DNA of 64,000 nucleotides from CAXBNV01 sp963977185 (GTDB taxonomy: Bacteria > Pseudomonadota > Gammaproteobacteria > JAGOUU01): contig CAXBNV010000005.1 in NCBI GenBank assembly GCA_963977185.1, forward strand, positions 1 to 64,000. Direction: 5' to 3'. Every line of letters begins with the position of its first letter. Positions within the stretch are counted from its first letter, which is position 1. The position numbers and the translations under genes are program-made. A model generated the notes under the pieces. That model was not told where the DNA came from. It saw nothing but the letters and a program-made list of their open reading frames with translations, and made no database searches. Below, one piece after another: positions 16,707 through 25,465 of the stretch.

Positions 16707-17969
16707 ATGCAATATAAAATGCAAGCCATAATAGGCATAATATTTTTCTTGTCTTTATCTTTTTTATTAAGTTCTGATAAAAGAAACATTCAAATAAGAT
16801 ATATAATCTCAGGATTAATATTTCAGTTTATAATGGCAGTGTTAGTTTTAAAAGTTAAAGTTATTCAACATATTTTTAGCTCTCTAAATCAAGCAATTAT
16901 TGCTCTGCAACAAGCAACTGAACAAGGAACTAGTTTTGTTTTTGGGTATTTAGGTGGTGGCCCTACCCCTTTTGATGTTCCTGCTGAATTGGCCGCACAC
17001 AAATTTATCTTAGTTTTTCAAGCATTACCTCTTATGATTGTCGCTAGCGCATTAAGCTCTTTACTATTTTATTGGAAAGTAATTCCAGTCATTATAAAAT
17101 CAATATCTAAAGTTTTAGAATATTCTTTGGGTATAGGTGGTGCATTAGGCCTTGGATCTGCATCTTCAGTATTTTTTGGAATGGATGTTACCCCTTTGTT
17201 AATTAAGCCACATTTAAAACACATGACACGAAGCGAGCTGTTTTCACTAATTACATGTGGAATGGCAACTGTTGCAAGCGCGGTAATGATAGTTTATGTC
17301 CATATATTAAAACCTTTATTTCCAGATCCAGGTTATATACTAGGTCATATAATTTCAGCATCATTAATCAATGTGCCTTCTGCCCTAATTATTTCTAGAA
17401 TTATGATACCTCAGCTAGGACACAATACAGGTGGGCACTTAACAACAGGAGAAAAAGCTTCTGGATTTATGGACGCTATAACAAAAGGCGTTAATGATGG
17501 TGTGGGTATATTAGTTAATATAACTGCTATGTTACTAGTTTTAACATCTTTAGTATATCTTGCAAACCAAGTTTTAGGCGCAGCATTGCCTGAGTTTAAT
17601 AATACAAAAATCACTCTACAAGGTTTTTTTGGTTATCTTTTCTCACCTTTTATGTGGTTTATGGGAATACCATGGAATGAAGTAAATCTTGCTGGAAGCT
17701 TGATGGGAACAAAATTAGTTCTAAATGAAATATTTGCATACAAAGAATTTACAGTTAGCGCATCTCAACTTTCTGAGCATTCAAAGCTAATTATGCTATA
17801 TGGATTATGTGGATTTGCAAATTTTGGTAGCGTTGGTATAACAATAGGAGCCCTTGGAACATTAATTCCTGAAAGACATACTGAAGTAGTAAGTTTAGGA
17901 TTAAAGTCTCTAATATCTGGTACAATTGCAACTTGTCTTACTGCAACAATCATAGGTCTTTTAACCTAA
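16707..17969 (+). CDS. nupC: NupC-family concentrative nucleoside transporter
   Basis: This is an inner-membrane nucleoside/cation symporter of the CNT family. The 420 residues contain many hydrophobic segments and the family motifs GYLGGGPTPFDVP (residues about 77-89), ALGLGSASSVFFGM, GMATVASAVMIVY and GSLMGTKLVLNEIFAY. The gene follows udk, implying import of uridine or cytidine for direct phosphorylation. Length is close to E. coli NupC (400). It ends convergently toward rplQ, with about 0.5 kb and a two-way terminator in between. Confidence 0.95.
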   Translation: MQYKMQAIIGIIFFLSLSFLLSSDKRNIQIRYIISGLIFQFIMAVLVLKVKVIQHIFSSLNQAIIALQQATEQGTSFVFGYLGGGPTPFDVPAELAAHKFILVFQALPLMIVASALSSLLFYWKVIPVIIKSISKVLEYSLGIGGALGLGSASSVFFGMDVTPLLIKPHLKHMTRSELFSLITCGMATVASAVMIVYVHILKPLFPDPGYILGHIISASLINVPSALIISRIMIPQLGHNTGGHLTTGEKASGFMDAITKGVNDGVGILVNITAMLLVLTSLVYLANQVLGAALPEFNNTKITLQGFFGYLFSPFMWFMGIPWNEVNLAGSLMGTKLVLNEIFAYKEFTVSASQLSEHSKLIMLYGLCGFANFGSVGITIGALGTLIPERHTEVVSLGLKSLISGTIATCLTATIIGLLT

Positions 17970-18490
17970 AATGTTTGTCCAATATTTTATAGGCTTATAA
18001 ATAAAACCCTTTCACATTATATTATATTTAAGTTTATTAACGTATTAAAATAAAAGCGCTCAAATTTACAATACATCACTTCCATCTCAATATACGTAAT
18101 TTTATAAAAAATAACTTTTATAAATTAATAGTTAAAACAAATCAGTCTCACTTTACAATATTTAATATAGTTATTTATTCAAGATTTATTACCAGACACA
18201 ATTATATTAAAATAATTAGGCATCAATATAAAATATATTTTAAAAACAGCACCAAGCATGCAAAAAAATATTAGTTGTAAGCATATCTTATCTAATCGCT
18301 TTATAAATAATTATAGCTATTAAATATAAGTAAAAAAAACATGAAAAGTTTATTGTAAATTATAAAAACCAAATTCATAAATTAATAATTTTATGCGGCA
18401 TGAAAAAAATTAGCAAATAGCAAATAACAAATAGTAAATATAAGACTATATATTTATAGAATGTAATTAATAATAGATATTTATTAAACA
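17970..18490. other. AT-rich intergenic stretch without recognisable content
   Basis: More than 500 bases between nupC and the 18497-18541 terminator hold no convincing ORF, tRNA or GGA-rich RNA on either strand. A small irregular repeat of CAAATA units lies at about 18412-18437. It could be a decayed gene or an extended nupC 3' untranslated region. Confidence 0.6.
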
Positions 18491-18496
18491 GCATAA

Positions 18497-18541
18497 AAAA
18501 AAGCTCACTACTAATTTTGCTTAATTAGTAGTGAGCTTTTT
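18497..18541. terminator. bidirectional intrinsic terminator of the rplQ operon
   Basis: A 15-bp perfect core stem (AGCTCACTACTAATT) extended by A/T pairs, with a six-base loop, has A-runs on the left and T-runs on the right. It can therefore terminate rplQ transcription leftward and nupC transcription rightward. It lies 59 bases past the rplQ stop. Confidence 0.93.
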
Positions 18542-18599
18542 AATACAAAGCTATATTACAAATATTAGCTTTGATAATTTCCTATAGCAACTTAATAAT

Positions 18600-18980
18600 T
18601 TATTCAGCTGCAGCTACATCTTCATTACGTGCAACAAGCTGAACTATAGCCATAGGTGCATTATCACCTTTTCTATAACCTGCTTTTATAACTCTAGTGT
18701 AACCACCGGGACGTTCAGTGAAAAAAGGACCTAGCTCAGTAAATAATTTACCAACTGCATCTTTGCTTCTAATTCTGTCAAAAACATAACGTCTATTAGC
18801 TACAGAATCTTTTTTAGCTTTAGTAATTAATGGCTCAACTATACCTCTTAAATCTTTAGCTTTCGCTAAAGTAGTTTTAATAGTCTCATGTTCAATTAAA
18901 GAAGTAGCCATATTACGAAACATAGCTCTTCTATGACTTGATGTTCTATTTAATTTTCTTCCAGATATCTTATGACGCAT
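18600..18980 (-). CDS. rplQ: 50S ribosomal protein L17
   Basis: L17 binds 23S rRNA near the exit side of the large subunit. The opening MRHKISGRKLNRTSSHRRAM, the following TSLIEHETIKTT and the GGYTRVIKAGYRKGDNAPMA block are diagnostic. The 126 residues agree with the family. It is the last gene of the alpha operon after rpoA, as in nearly all proteobacteria, and is closed by the terminator at 18497-18541. Confidence 0.98.
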   Translation of the reverse strand: MRHKISGRKLNRTSSHRRAMFRNMATSLIEHETIKTTLAKAKDLRGIVEPLITKAKKDSVANRRYVFDRIRSKDAVGKLFTELGPFFTERPGGYTRVIKAGYRKGDNAPMAIVQLVARNEDVAAAE

Positions 18981-19018
18981 AAAAAAACAACACCCTAAAT
19001 ATATTTAATTAATCTTTA

Positions 19019-20020
19019 TTAAGATAATTCCGTAGGAGGCCAATCTTCAATTGACATCCCTAAACTTAATCCTTTCTCAGATAAAACACCTTTGATTTCA
19101 TTTAGAGATTTTTTCCCTAAATTAGGTGTTTTTAACAGATCACTTTCAGCTTTTTGAACTAAATCACCAATGTACATAATATTTTCAGCTTTTAAGCAAT
19201 TAGTAGAACGAACTGTAAGCTCTAAATCTTCAATTGGTTTTAACAATACTGGATCATGCTTTGGTTCTTCTATAACTTCTGCTTTTTGAGGAATTAAATT
19301 AATATCCGCTAAAACAGAAATTTGAGAAATTAATATAGAAGCAGCATATTTAATTGCATCTTCAGCATCAATTGTCCCATTTGTTTCTAACTCAATAATA
19401 AGTTTGTCTAAATCTGTACGATTCTCAACCCTTGCAGCTTCAACTCTATAAGTAACTTTCTTAATAGGAGAATAAGAAGCATCTAAACTTAATTTACCAA
19501 CTTCAATAACATTTAAAGCTATATCATTAACATTAACTACGCTACCGATATTTGCTGGAACGTACCCTCTGCCTATTTTAACTTTTAGTTTAGCTTTAAA
19601 TACTGAATCATTGCTAATATTAGTAATGATTTGCTCAGGATTAATTATAGTAACATTATCAGAAGCTTTAATATCTCCAGCCAAAACAGGACCAGGCCCT
19701 TGCTTTTCAATATATAAAACTTCTTCTGACTTATCTTCTAACTTAACAGCTACTTGCTTTAGATTAAGTATAATATTAACAACATCGTCTGTTATACCAG
19801 GTATAGTTGTATATTCATGGGTTATGCCTTCTATCTGTAATTCAGATATAGCTGCACCAGGTATCATAGATAATAATAACCTTCTGAAAGAATTCCCTAT
19901 AGTGTGCCCTAACCCTCTTTCTAAAGGTGATAAAACAACCCTAGTGCGATTCTTCCCAATCTGTTCAACTGAAGATATCTTTGGTTGCAAATACTGTTCG
20001 CAAGTTGCTAACATTAACAT
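19019..20020 (-). CDS. rpoA: RNA polymerase alpha subunit
   Basis: Alpha dimerises to start RNA polymerase assembly and contacts UP elements and activators through its C-terminal domain. The N-terminal domain shows VVLSPLERGLGHTIGNSFRR and SMIPGAAISELQIEG; the C-terminal domain (about 245-333) has LELTVRSTNCLKAENI and KTPNLGKKSLNEIK. The 333 residues are the usual length (329 in E. coli). Translation may begin at either of two early ATG codons. It lies between rpsD and rplQ in the alpha operon. Confidence 0.98.
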   Translation of the reverse strand: MLMLATCEQYLQPKISSVEQIGKNRTRVVLSPLERGLGHTIGNSFRRLLLSMIPGAAISELQIEGITHEYTTIPGITDDVVNIILNLKQVAVKLEDKSEEVLYIEKQGPGPVLAGDIKASDNVTIINPEQIITNISNDSVFKAKLKVKIGRGYVPANIGSVVNVNDIALNVIEVGKLSLDASYSPIKKVTYRVEAARVENRTDLDKLIIELETNGTIDAEDAIKYAASILISQISVLADINLIPQKAEVIEEPKHDPVLLKPIEDLELTVRSTNCLKAENIMYIGDLVQKAESDLLKTPNLGKKSLNEIKGVLSEKGLSLGMSIEDWPPTELS

Positions 20021-20121
20021 TTCCTCTATAACTTAAAAACAATTTTTTAAAAAACTACTTAAAGATTAAAAACTGCTAAGATTTTTATTACTTCTAATTA
20101 CTTTTTTCTGATTACTTTCTT

Positions 20122-20751
20122 TTACTTAGAATATAATTCCACAATCAACTGCTCATTTATTGAAGCCGGTAAATCTTTACGCTCAGGAATTGACTTAAAT
20201 ACAGCCTTCATTTCATCGGGATTTACATCTAACCACTCAGAAAAACCTTTTTCTTTAGCAAAATTCAACGAAGATTTTACTCTCAAATGACCTTTAGCTT
20301 TTTCATAAACAGCTATTTCATCGCCTTCTTTTACTGAAAAACTAGGAATATTTACAAGCTTTCCATTCACAGTGATTAACTTATGAAGAACTATTTGACG
20401 AGCCTCTGTTCTAGAAACACCAAAACCTGCTCTATAAACAACGTTATCTAGTCTTTTTTCCATTAATTTCAATAAATTTTCACCTGTAGGTCCATTTAAC
20501 CTATCAGCTTCTTTATAGAAATTACGAAATTGCTTCTCACCTAATCCATAAATGCGGCGTAACTTTTGTTTTTCACGCAACTGAATGTAATAATCTCCAC
20601 GCTTAGCTTTACGAAGCCCGTGCATACCTGGAGCTTTATTTGGTTTAGTTTCTATAGCACACTTACTTGTGTAACACTTAGTTCCTTTTAAATATAATTT
20701 TTCGCCTTCTCTTCTGCATTGGCGACATTTTGGGCTCGTATCTCTAGACAC
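20122..20751 (-). CDS. rpsD: 30S ribosomal protein S4, zinc-site (C+) form
   Basis: S4 nucleates 30S assembly on 16S rRNA and in enterobacteria represses the alpha operon. The body is normal: LREKQKLRRIYG, the S4 domain RLDNVVYRAGFGVSRTEARQ and the C-terminal SINEQLIVELYSK, 209 residues. The N terminus differs from typical gammaproteobacterial S4. It has C9, C12, C26 and C31 in KCRQCRREGEKLYLKG and TKCYTSKCAIE, the same spacing as the zinc site of Thermus S4. Gammaproteobacterial S4 generally lacks the full set. Position in the alpha operon is standard. Confidence 0.98.
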   Translation of the reverse strand: MSRDTSPKCRQCRREGEKLYLKGTKCYTSKCAIETKPNKAPGMHGLRKAKRGDYYIQLREKQKLRRIYGLGEKQFRNFYKEADRLNGPTGENLLKLMEKRLDNVVYRAGFGVSRTEARQIVLHKLITVNGKLVNIPSFSVKEGDEIAVYEKAKGHLRVKSSLNFAKEKGFSEWLDVNPDEMKAVFKSIPERKDLPASINEQLIVELYSK

Positions 20752-20776
20752 TGGTTTACTCCTAAATTATATTGGC

Positions 20777-21175
20777 TTATCCACGACGTTCTTTTTCTGC
20801 TCTACACCCATTATGAGGTATAGGAGTAACATCAACTATTTCTGTAATACTACAAAATTCACTAATCGCTCTAATAGATGAATCTCTACCAGGACCAGGT
20901 CCTTTTACTTTAACTACAATATTTTTTATCCCATGATCCATCGCATTTTGCATTGCTTTTTTAGCAGCTACCTGCGCAGCATAAGGGGTACTTTTTCTAG
21001 AACCTCTAAAACCAGAGCCTCCAGCAGTCGCCCAAGAAACCACATTACCCTGTGGATCACTTATTGTAATTATTGTGTTATTAAATGATGCATGAACATG
21101 AGCCACGGCATTCAAAACACTCTTAAGCCTTTTTTTCTTCACTTGCTTAGTGTTGCTTGTTTTAGCTTTTACCAT
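20777..21175 (-). CDS. rpsK: 30S ribosomal protein S11
   Basis: S11 sits on the 30S platform near the E site. Family motifs are clear: AHVHASFNNTIITISDPQGN, SGFRGSRKSTPYAAQVAAKK, VKVKGPGPGRDSSIRA and DVTPIPHNGCR. The N-terminal 16 residues are lysine-rich. Its 132 residues are normal. A promoter-like pair lies in the 116-base gap from rpsM, so rpsK-rpsD-rpoA-rplQ may have an additional start. Confidence 0.98.
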   Translation of the reverse strand: MVKAKTSNTKQVKKKRLKSVLNAVAHVHASFNNTIITISDPQGNVVSWATAGGSGFRGSRKSTPYAAQVAAKKAMQNAMDHGIKNIVVKVKGPGPGRDSSIRAISEFCSITEIVDVTPIPHNGCRAEKERRG

Positions 21176-21220
21176 AATAAAAATCTACCACGTTTAATCA
21201 ATTTGATTTTCTAAATAAGT

Positions 21221-21250
21221 ATTATAAGATAATTTATAATTAATCATCAA
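21221..21250 (-). promoter_or_regulatory. putative internal promoter upstream of rpsK
   Basis: TTGATG (21250-21245) and a perfect TATAAT (21226-21221) are separated by 18 bases in the rpsM-rpsK gap. The -10 box lies about 45 bases before the rpsK start. AT-rich DNA yields chance matches, so support is moderate. Confidence 0.5.
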
Positions 21251-21291
21251 ATAATTCTACACGTTTTGTTAACTATGTACACTTAAACGTG

Positions 21292-21642
21292 TTACTTAGC
21301 TCCTCTTCTTTTTGCTGTTCTTGCATTAGTACGTGTTCTTTGCCCTCTTAGCGGTAATCCACGACGATGCCTATCTCCTCTATAACATTTAATATCTCTT
21401 AAACGTTTCTTATTCATAGCAATAGTACGTCTTAAATCGCCCTCTGTATCATATTTAGCAACAGCATCTCTTATATCTGCAAGCTGCTCTTCAGATAAAT
21501 CTGCAACATTAATTGTACGATCTATTCCTGTATCTTCACAAATCTTTATAGCTCTAGTTCGACCAATACCGAATACATGACCGGATAATGATACCCAAAC
21601 TTGTTTATTATCAGGGATATTAACTCCCGCGACTCTAGCCAT
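21292..21642 (-). CDS. rpsM: 30S ribosomal protein S13
   Basis: S13 forms intersubunit bridges and contacts the P-site tRNA. It starts MARVAGVNIPDNKQVWVSL and contains the helix-two-turn-helix FGIGRTRAIKICEDTGI; the C terminus has the conserved GDRHRRGLPLRGQRTRTNAR. The 116 residues match the family. It opens the alpha operon, preceded by a good promoter at 21736-21764, and is followed by an unusually wide gap before rpsK. Confidence 0.98.
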   Translation of the reverse strand: MARVAGVNIPDNKQVWVSLSGHVFGIGRTRAIKICEDTGIDRTINVADLSEEQLADIRDAVAKYDTEGDLRRTIAMNKKRLRDIKCYRGDRHRRGLPLRGQRTRTNARTAKRRGAK

Positions 21643-21735
21643 TAATTTATAACCCTCTTTTCTACTATTGTTGTAACTATCTAAAATTATTAAGGTCTAT
21701 TTAATAATATATAATTTAAAAATTAAAGCCCTATA

Positions 21736-21764
21736 ATTCTACAAAAACTTTTAACATATTACAA
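21736..21764 (-). promoter_or_regulatory. putative alpha-operon promoter (upstream of rpsM)
   Basis: TTGTAA (21764-21759), a 17-base spacer and TAGAAT (21741-21736) lie in the rpmJ-rpsM gap. The leader to rpsM is about 90 bases long. In E. coli this leader carries the S4 repressor site; I could not establish an equivalent pseudoknot by eye. Confidence 0.6.
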
Positions 21765-21794
21765 ATAAAATATATTTAAATGAATAAATATATT

Positions 21795-21908
21795 TTATCC
21801 TTGCCTTTGTTTATGTCTTTTATCAACACAAATAACTCTAACTCTGCCTTTTCTCTTAATAACCTTACAATTTCTACATCTTTTTTTTACTGACGCTTGA
21901 ACTTTCAT
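21795..21908 (-). CDS. rpmJ: 50S ribosomal protein L36
   Basis: This 37-residue protein, MKVQASVKKRCRNCKVIKRK followed by GRVRVICVDKRHKQRQG, is the zinc-binding (C+) form of L36. The ligands are two cysteines in CRNC, then C and H in the ICVDKRH segment. It lies between secY and rpsM, where the spc operon normally ends. L36 stabilises 23S rRNA in the mature large subunit. Confidence 0.97.
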   Translation of the reverse strand: MKVQASVKKRCRNCKVIKRKGRVRVICVDKRHKQRQG

Positions 21909-21926
21909 ATTAAAATACCTTCTTAA

Positions 21927-23219
21927 TTAAAATTTATTATTAAAAAATAAAGATTTTGTATCTACTTTTTGCTTCTTAATAATAGATTGGTATTGATTTG
22001 ACATTAAATGAGCCTGTGCCTGTGCCCAAAAATCCATTACCACAACAACTACTATAAGAATAGATGTCCCACCAAAAGTAAATGGTATGTTCCATCCATA
22101 AACCATTATTTCTGGCAATAAAGCAACTAAAGCTAAATATAATGCCCCAATTAAAGTTAATTTAGTCATAACTTTATCAATATATTTGGATGTTTGAACG
22201 CCTGGTCTAATTCCTGGGATCAATGCTCCAGATTTCTTTAAATTATCTGCTGTTTCTTTAGGATTAAATATTAAAGAGGTATAAAAAAAGCTAAAAAAGA
22301 TTATCACTATACCCATTGTTAAAATATATAATGGCTGCCCAGGAGACAATAATAAAGTAAGATTATTTAACCAGTCAATATTTTTTCCGAAAGCAAAAAA
22401 GTTAGATATTGTTGCAGGAAATAACAATATACTAGAGCCAAAAATAACAGGTATCACTCCAGCCATATTAACTTTTAAAGGCAAGTGACTAGTCTGCGCC
22501 TGAGTCATCGACCTTTGTTGCTGCCTTCTTGCATAATGAATCATAATTCTTCTTTGTGCTCTTTCAACAAAAACAACAAACAATATTAAAGCAGCAAGTA
22601 ATGCTATAACAATTAATCCTTCTATAGCTAGAAGCTGGCCGTCTCTAATTCTATCAAAAATTCTAGCAAATGACCCAGGTAATGCAGAAGCTATACCTGC
22701 AAAAATTATCAAAGAAATACCGTTCCCCAAACCTCTTTCTGTCATTTGCTCTCCAAGCCACATCAAAAATACAGTTCCAGTTATGGTTGTAATAACAATT
22801 AATACTAATGTTTGTAATTCAGAGTCAATAAGCATTCCTGTTGCATCTAAATACCTTGTTATTGCTATCCCTTGTATAGTAGCCAATAGGATAGTTCCCA
22901 ATCTAGTATATTGATTTATTTTTCTTTTACCAGACTCTCCTTCTTTCTTTAATTCAGATAAAGAAGGATGTATAGCTGTTAAAACTTGAATTATTATTGA
23001 CGCTGAAATATAAGGCATAATACCCAGAGCAAAAACACTAAATCGTTGCAAAGCACCGCCAGAAAACATATTAAACAATCCAAGAATTGTGTTTTGCTGC
23101 TGATGAAAGAAATCAGCTAACTTTTGAGGATCAACACCTGGAACAGGAATATGTGCACCTATTCTAAATAACAATATCCCAAAAAGGACATATAATAATC
23201 TACGAGCTAGCTCATTCAT
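21927..23219 (-). CDS. secY: preprotein translocase subunit SecY
   Basis: SecY is the protein-conducting channel of the inner membrane. Ten hydrophobic segments and the conserved FNMFSGGALQRFSVFALGIM, EGESGKRKINQYTRLGT, GLGNGISLIIFAGI and PGIRPGVQTSKYID identify it. The N terminus begins MNELARRLLYVLFG and lacks about 15 cytoplasmic residues found in E. coli. The rplO stop lies only five bases upstream of the ATG, so no longer start is available. It is the usual neighbour of rplO and rpmJ. Confidence 0.98.
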   Translation of the reverse strand: MNELARRLLYVLFGILLFRIGAHIPVPGVDPQKLADFFHQQQNTILGLFNMFSGGALQRFSVFALGIMPYISASIIIQVLTAIHPSLSELKKEGESGKRKINQYTRLGTILLATIQGIAITRYLDATGMLIDSELQTLVLIVITTITGTVFLMWLGEQMTERGLGNGISLIIFAGIASALPGSFARIFDRIRDGQLLAIEGLIVIALLAALILFVVFVERAQRRIMIHYARRQQQRSMTQAQTSHLPLKVNMAGVIPVIFGSSILLFPATISNFFAFGKNIDWLNNLTLLLSPGQPLYILTMGIVIIFFSFFYTSLIFNPKETADNLKKSGALIPGIRPGVQTSKYIDKVMTKLTLIGALYLALVALLPEIMVYGWNIPFTFGGTSILIVVVVVMDFWAQAQAHLMSNQYQSIIKKQKVDTKSLFFNNKF

Positions 23220-23224
23220 AATGC

Positions 23225-23665
23225 TTATTCAACTTTTCCTTTTGCTGCAACAATATGTTCTTGTGCTTGTTTTGAAACCTTCATACCTTTAATTATTAAA
23301 GGTTTTTTAATTTCACCTTTCAAAAACACTTTAACGAATTTTGTGCTCTTATTAATCAAACCCACTTCTTTAAGCTTATTAACATCAACAACTGTATTTT
23401 CTTCAAATTGATTTAACTCTTCTAATCTTATTTCTTCACTAAATAAAGATTTTCTTGAAGTAAAACCAAACTTCGGAACTCTTCTTTGAAGAGGCATTTG
23501 ACCGCCTTCAAAACCAACTTTATGATAACCACCAGACCTAGCTTTTTGGCCTTTGTGACCTTTACCACATGTCTTACCAAGAGTACTACCTATACCGCGA
23601 CCTACTCTCTTAGCTTTTTTCTTTGAATTTTTAGCCGGACTAATTGTGTTTAAAGTTAAACTCAT
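23225..23665 (-). CDS. rplO: 50S ribosomal protein L15
   Basis: L15 helps late assembly of the large subunit. The glycine-rich N terminus (KRVGRGIGSTLGKTCGKGHK, then GQKARSGG) and GGQMPLQRRVPKFGF are diagnostic; 146 residues is normal. A GGAG ribosome site precedes the ATG. It lies between rpmD and secY in the spc operon. Confidence 0.98.
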   Translation of the reverse strand: MSLTLNTISPAKNSKKKAKRVGRGIGSTLGKTCGKGHKGQKARSGGYHKVGFEGGQMPLQRRVPKFGFTSRKSLFSEEIRLEELNQFEENTVVDVNKLKEVGLINKSTKFVKVFLKGEIKKPLIIKGMKVSKQAQEHIVAAKGKVE

Positions 23666-23722
23666 TGCAAACTCCTATAAACCCTTTACTATAATATTTA
23701 TTTTAATTTTTTGATATTCAAA

Positions 23723-23911
23723 TTAAACTGTTTCTACCTTTAATAGATAGTTAATTTTATTTATCATACCCTGAATAGGAGCTGTTAACTTATGCTGAAC
23801 AGTTTTATTAATCTTAGTCAAGCCTAATGTTTTTGCTGTAACAACATGCTTAGGATTTCTTCCTATCAAACTTTTTACTAAAGTGATATTTACCATTTTA
23901 TTAGTAGTCAT
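23723..23911 (-). CDS. rpmD: 50S ribosomal protein L30
   Basis: L30 is a small protein of the large subunit present in many but not all bacteria. The 62 residues contain VNITLVKSLIGRNPKHVVTA and TLGLTKINKTVQHK, followed by IQGMINKINYLLKVE, matching the family throughout. An alternative start at the internal Met6 would give 57 residues, closer to E. coli. It lies between rpsE and rplO. Confidence 0.96.
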   Translation of the reverse strand: MTTNKMVNITLVKSLIGRNPKHVVTAKTLGLTKINKTVQHKLTAPIQGMINKINYLLKVETV

Positions 23912-23948
23912 ACATAACCCTTTAAATACTCAATAATACTCTACTATG

Positions 23949-24443
23949 TTAACCTAATTTGCCATGCACAATTTCAGGCGTTAACATACTTTGTAATCCT
24001 TTTATTGTTGCATATACAACATTAACAGGATTAGTTGAACCAATACACTTAGAAAGAACATTTCTTACACCTAGAACCTCAAACACAGCACGCATTGATG
24101 CTCCAGCTATAATACCCGTACCTTCTGATGCTGGCAACATTATAATTCTTGATGCCGCATGTTTAGCCTTAATAGGATGAAATAAAGTATCACCATTTAA
24201 GTTTATCGACACCATATTCTTTCTAGCAGCTTCAAGAGCTTTTTGAATCGCTAAAGGCACTTCTTTTGATTTACCTCTACCTACACCAACTTTACCCTTA
24301 CCATTACCAACAACAACAATTGCGGAAAAACTAAATACACGACCACCTTTTACTACTTTGGCATTTCTGCTAACCGTAACAAGCTTTTCAATTAAACCGT
24401 CGCCCTTTACACCTTGATCAAAAGAAGCTGAACTAATTGCCAT
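23949..24443 (-). CDS. rpsE: 30S ribosomal protein S5
   Basis: S5 lies near the decoding centre and contributes to accuracy and mRNA unwinding. It has the double-stranded RNA-binding-like N domain (LVTVSRNAKVVKGGRVFSFS, VVVGNGKGKVGVGRGKSKEV) and the C domain (LPASEGTGIIAGASMRAVFE, SKCIGSTNPVNVVYATIKGL). The 164 residues are normal. It lies between rplR and rpmD. Confidence 0.98.
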   Translation of the reverse strand: MAISSASFDQGVKGDGLIEKLVTVSRNAKVVKGGRVFSFSAIVVVGNGKGKVGVGRGKSKEVPLAIQKALEAARKNMVSINLNGDTLFHPIKAKHAASRIIMLPASEGTGIIAGASMRAVFEVLGVRNVLSKCIGSTNPVNVVYATIKGLQSMLTPEIVHGKLG

Positions 24444-24489
24444 AAAAAATTCCTAAATAAACCTCAATAAAAACTCAATAAATTTAATA

Positions 24490-24861
24490 TTAAATTATTA
24501 AACCATTCTCTTTAGCTGAATCAGCAATTGCTTTAACTCTGCCATGAAACCTAAATCCTGACCTATCAAAAGCAACTTTATCTATACCTAAATCTTTAGC
24601 TTTACCAGCAATTAATTTACCTACAAGCTTAGCTGCTTCAACATTACTGCCAAAATCATTTTTTGCTTCTTTCTTAAAAGCATCACATAAAGTAGATATA
24701 GCCGCTAAAGTAACATCTGCACCATCTTTCTCTTTTATTAACTGAGCATATGTATTTTTCAACGTCTTATGAATTGTCAATCTAATTTTTGACTCTCCAC
24801 TTCTTTTTATAGTAGCTCTAACTTTTTTAGCTACTTTTTTTCTATTTTTAATATTTTTCAT
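24490..24861 (-). CDS. rplR: 50S ribosomal protein L18
   Basis: L18 binds 5S rRNA together with L5 and L25. The sequence shows KVRATIKRSGESKIRLTIHK, a degenerate form of the family N terminus, and the closing FDRSGFRFHGRVKAIADSAK is diagnostic. I use the ATG at 24861 (123 residues), which has TTGGAG upstream; a longer reading frame would need a TTG at 24876 inside that ribosome site. It lies between rplF and rpsE. Confidence 0.97.
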   Translation of the reverse strand: MKNIKNRKKVAKKVRATIKRSGESKIRLTIHKTLKNTYAQLIKEKDGADVTLAAISTLCDAFKKEAKNDFGSNVEAAKLVGKLIAGKAKDLGIDKVAFDRSGFRFHGRVKAIADSAKENGLII

Positions 24862-24901
24862 AAAAACTCCAATCAACCTTATAAATAATATAAAACAATT
24901 A

Positions 24902-25444
24902 TTATTTTTTCTTGGTTTCTTTAATTATCACTACTTCATCTTTATATCTAATTCCCTTTCCTTTGTAACGCTCAACTGGGCGATACCTACGGATATTAGC
25001 GGCAACTTGGCCAACTAAACACTTATCTACTCCCTTTACTAATACCTCAGTTTGAGATGGAGTCTCTAAAGTGATTCCTTCAGGTATTGGGAAATCAACC
25101 GGGTGAGAAAAACCTAAGCTTAAACTTAAATCTTTTCCTTTAATAATAGCTCTATAACCAACACCCTTAATTTCAAGTGCTTTTACAAAGCCAGTTGTTA
25201 CCCCTAAAATTCCACCTGATATTAAAGACTTAACCAAGCCCAAAGTTGCACGTTGTGATTTATCATTGATATCTTCAACAGATAAATTTACAAGGCCTTC
25301 TTCTGAATTAACAGAAACATTCATTGGTAATTCTTTGGAAAAAACTCCATTTGGTCCTTTTAAAGTAGCAACATTCAAACTAGTTATATCAAAAGCTACG
25401 CCTTCTGGCAACTGTATTGATCTTTTTAAAATATTTAAAGGCAT
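24902..25444 (-). CDS. rplF: 50S ribosomal protein L6
   Basis: L6 binds near the factor-binding region of the large subunit. The 180 residues show the duplicated L6 fold; signature pieces are KGPNGVFSKELP, KALEIKGVGYRA, LSLGFSHPVDFPIPEG and the C-terminal VAANIRRYRPVERYKGKGIR. It sits between rpsH and rplR as in other bacteria. Confidence 0.98.
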   Translation of the reverse strand: MPLNILKRSIQLPEGVAFDITSLNVATLKGPNGVFSKELPMNVSVNSEEGLVNLSVEDINDKSQRATLGLVKSLISGGILGVTTGFVKALEIKGVGYRAIIKGKDLSLSLGFSHPVDFPIPEGITLETPSQTEVLVKGVDKCLVGQVAANIRRYRPVERYKGKGIRYKDEVVIIKETKKK

Positions 25445-25465
25445 TTTAAACTTCCTTCCTATTAC

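Noticed and set aside
18275..18293. TGTAAG-N5-CTTATC resembling a second Gac/Let box
   Set aside because: Spacing is five, the right half is poor and no GGA-rich RNA lies at the expected distance on either strand.
21261..21293. ACACGTTT/AAACGTGT dyad after rpsM as a terminator
   Set aside because: The 17-18 base loop and absence of a U-run make it unlikely; the alpha operon must continue through it.
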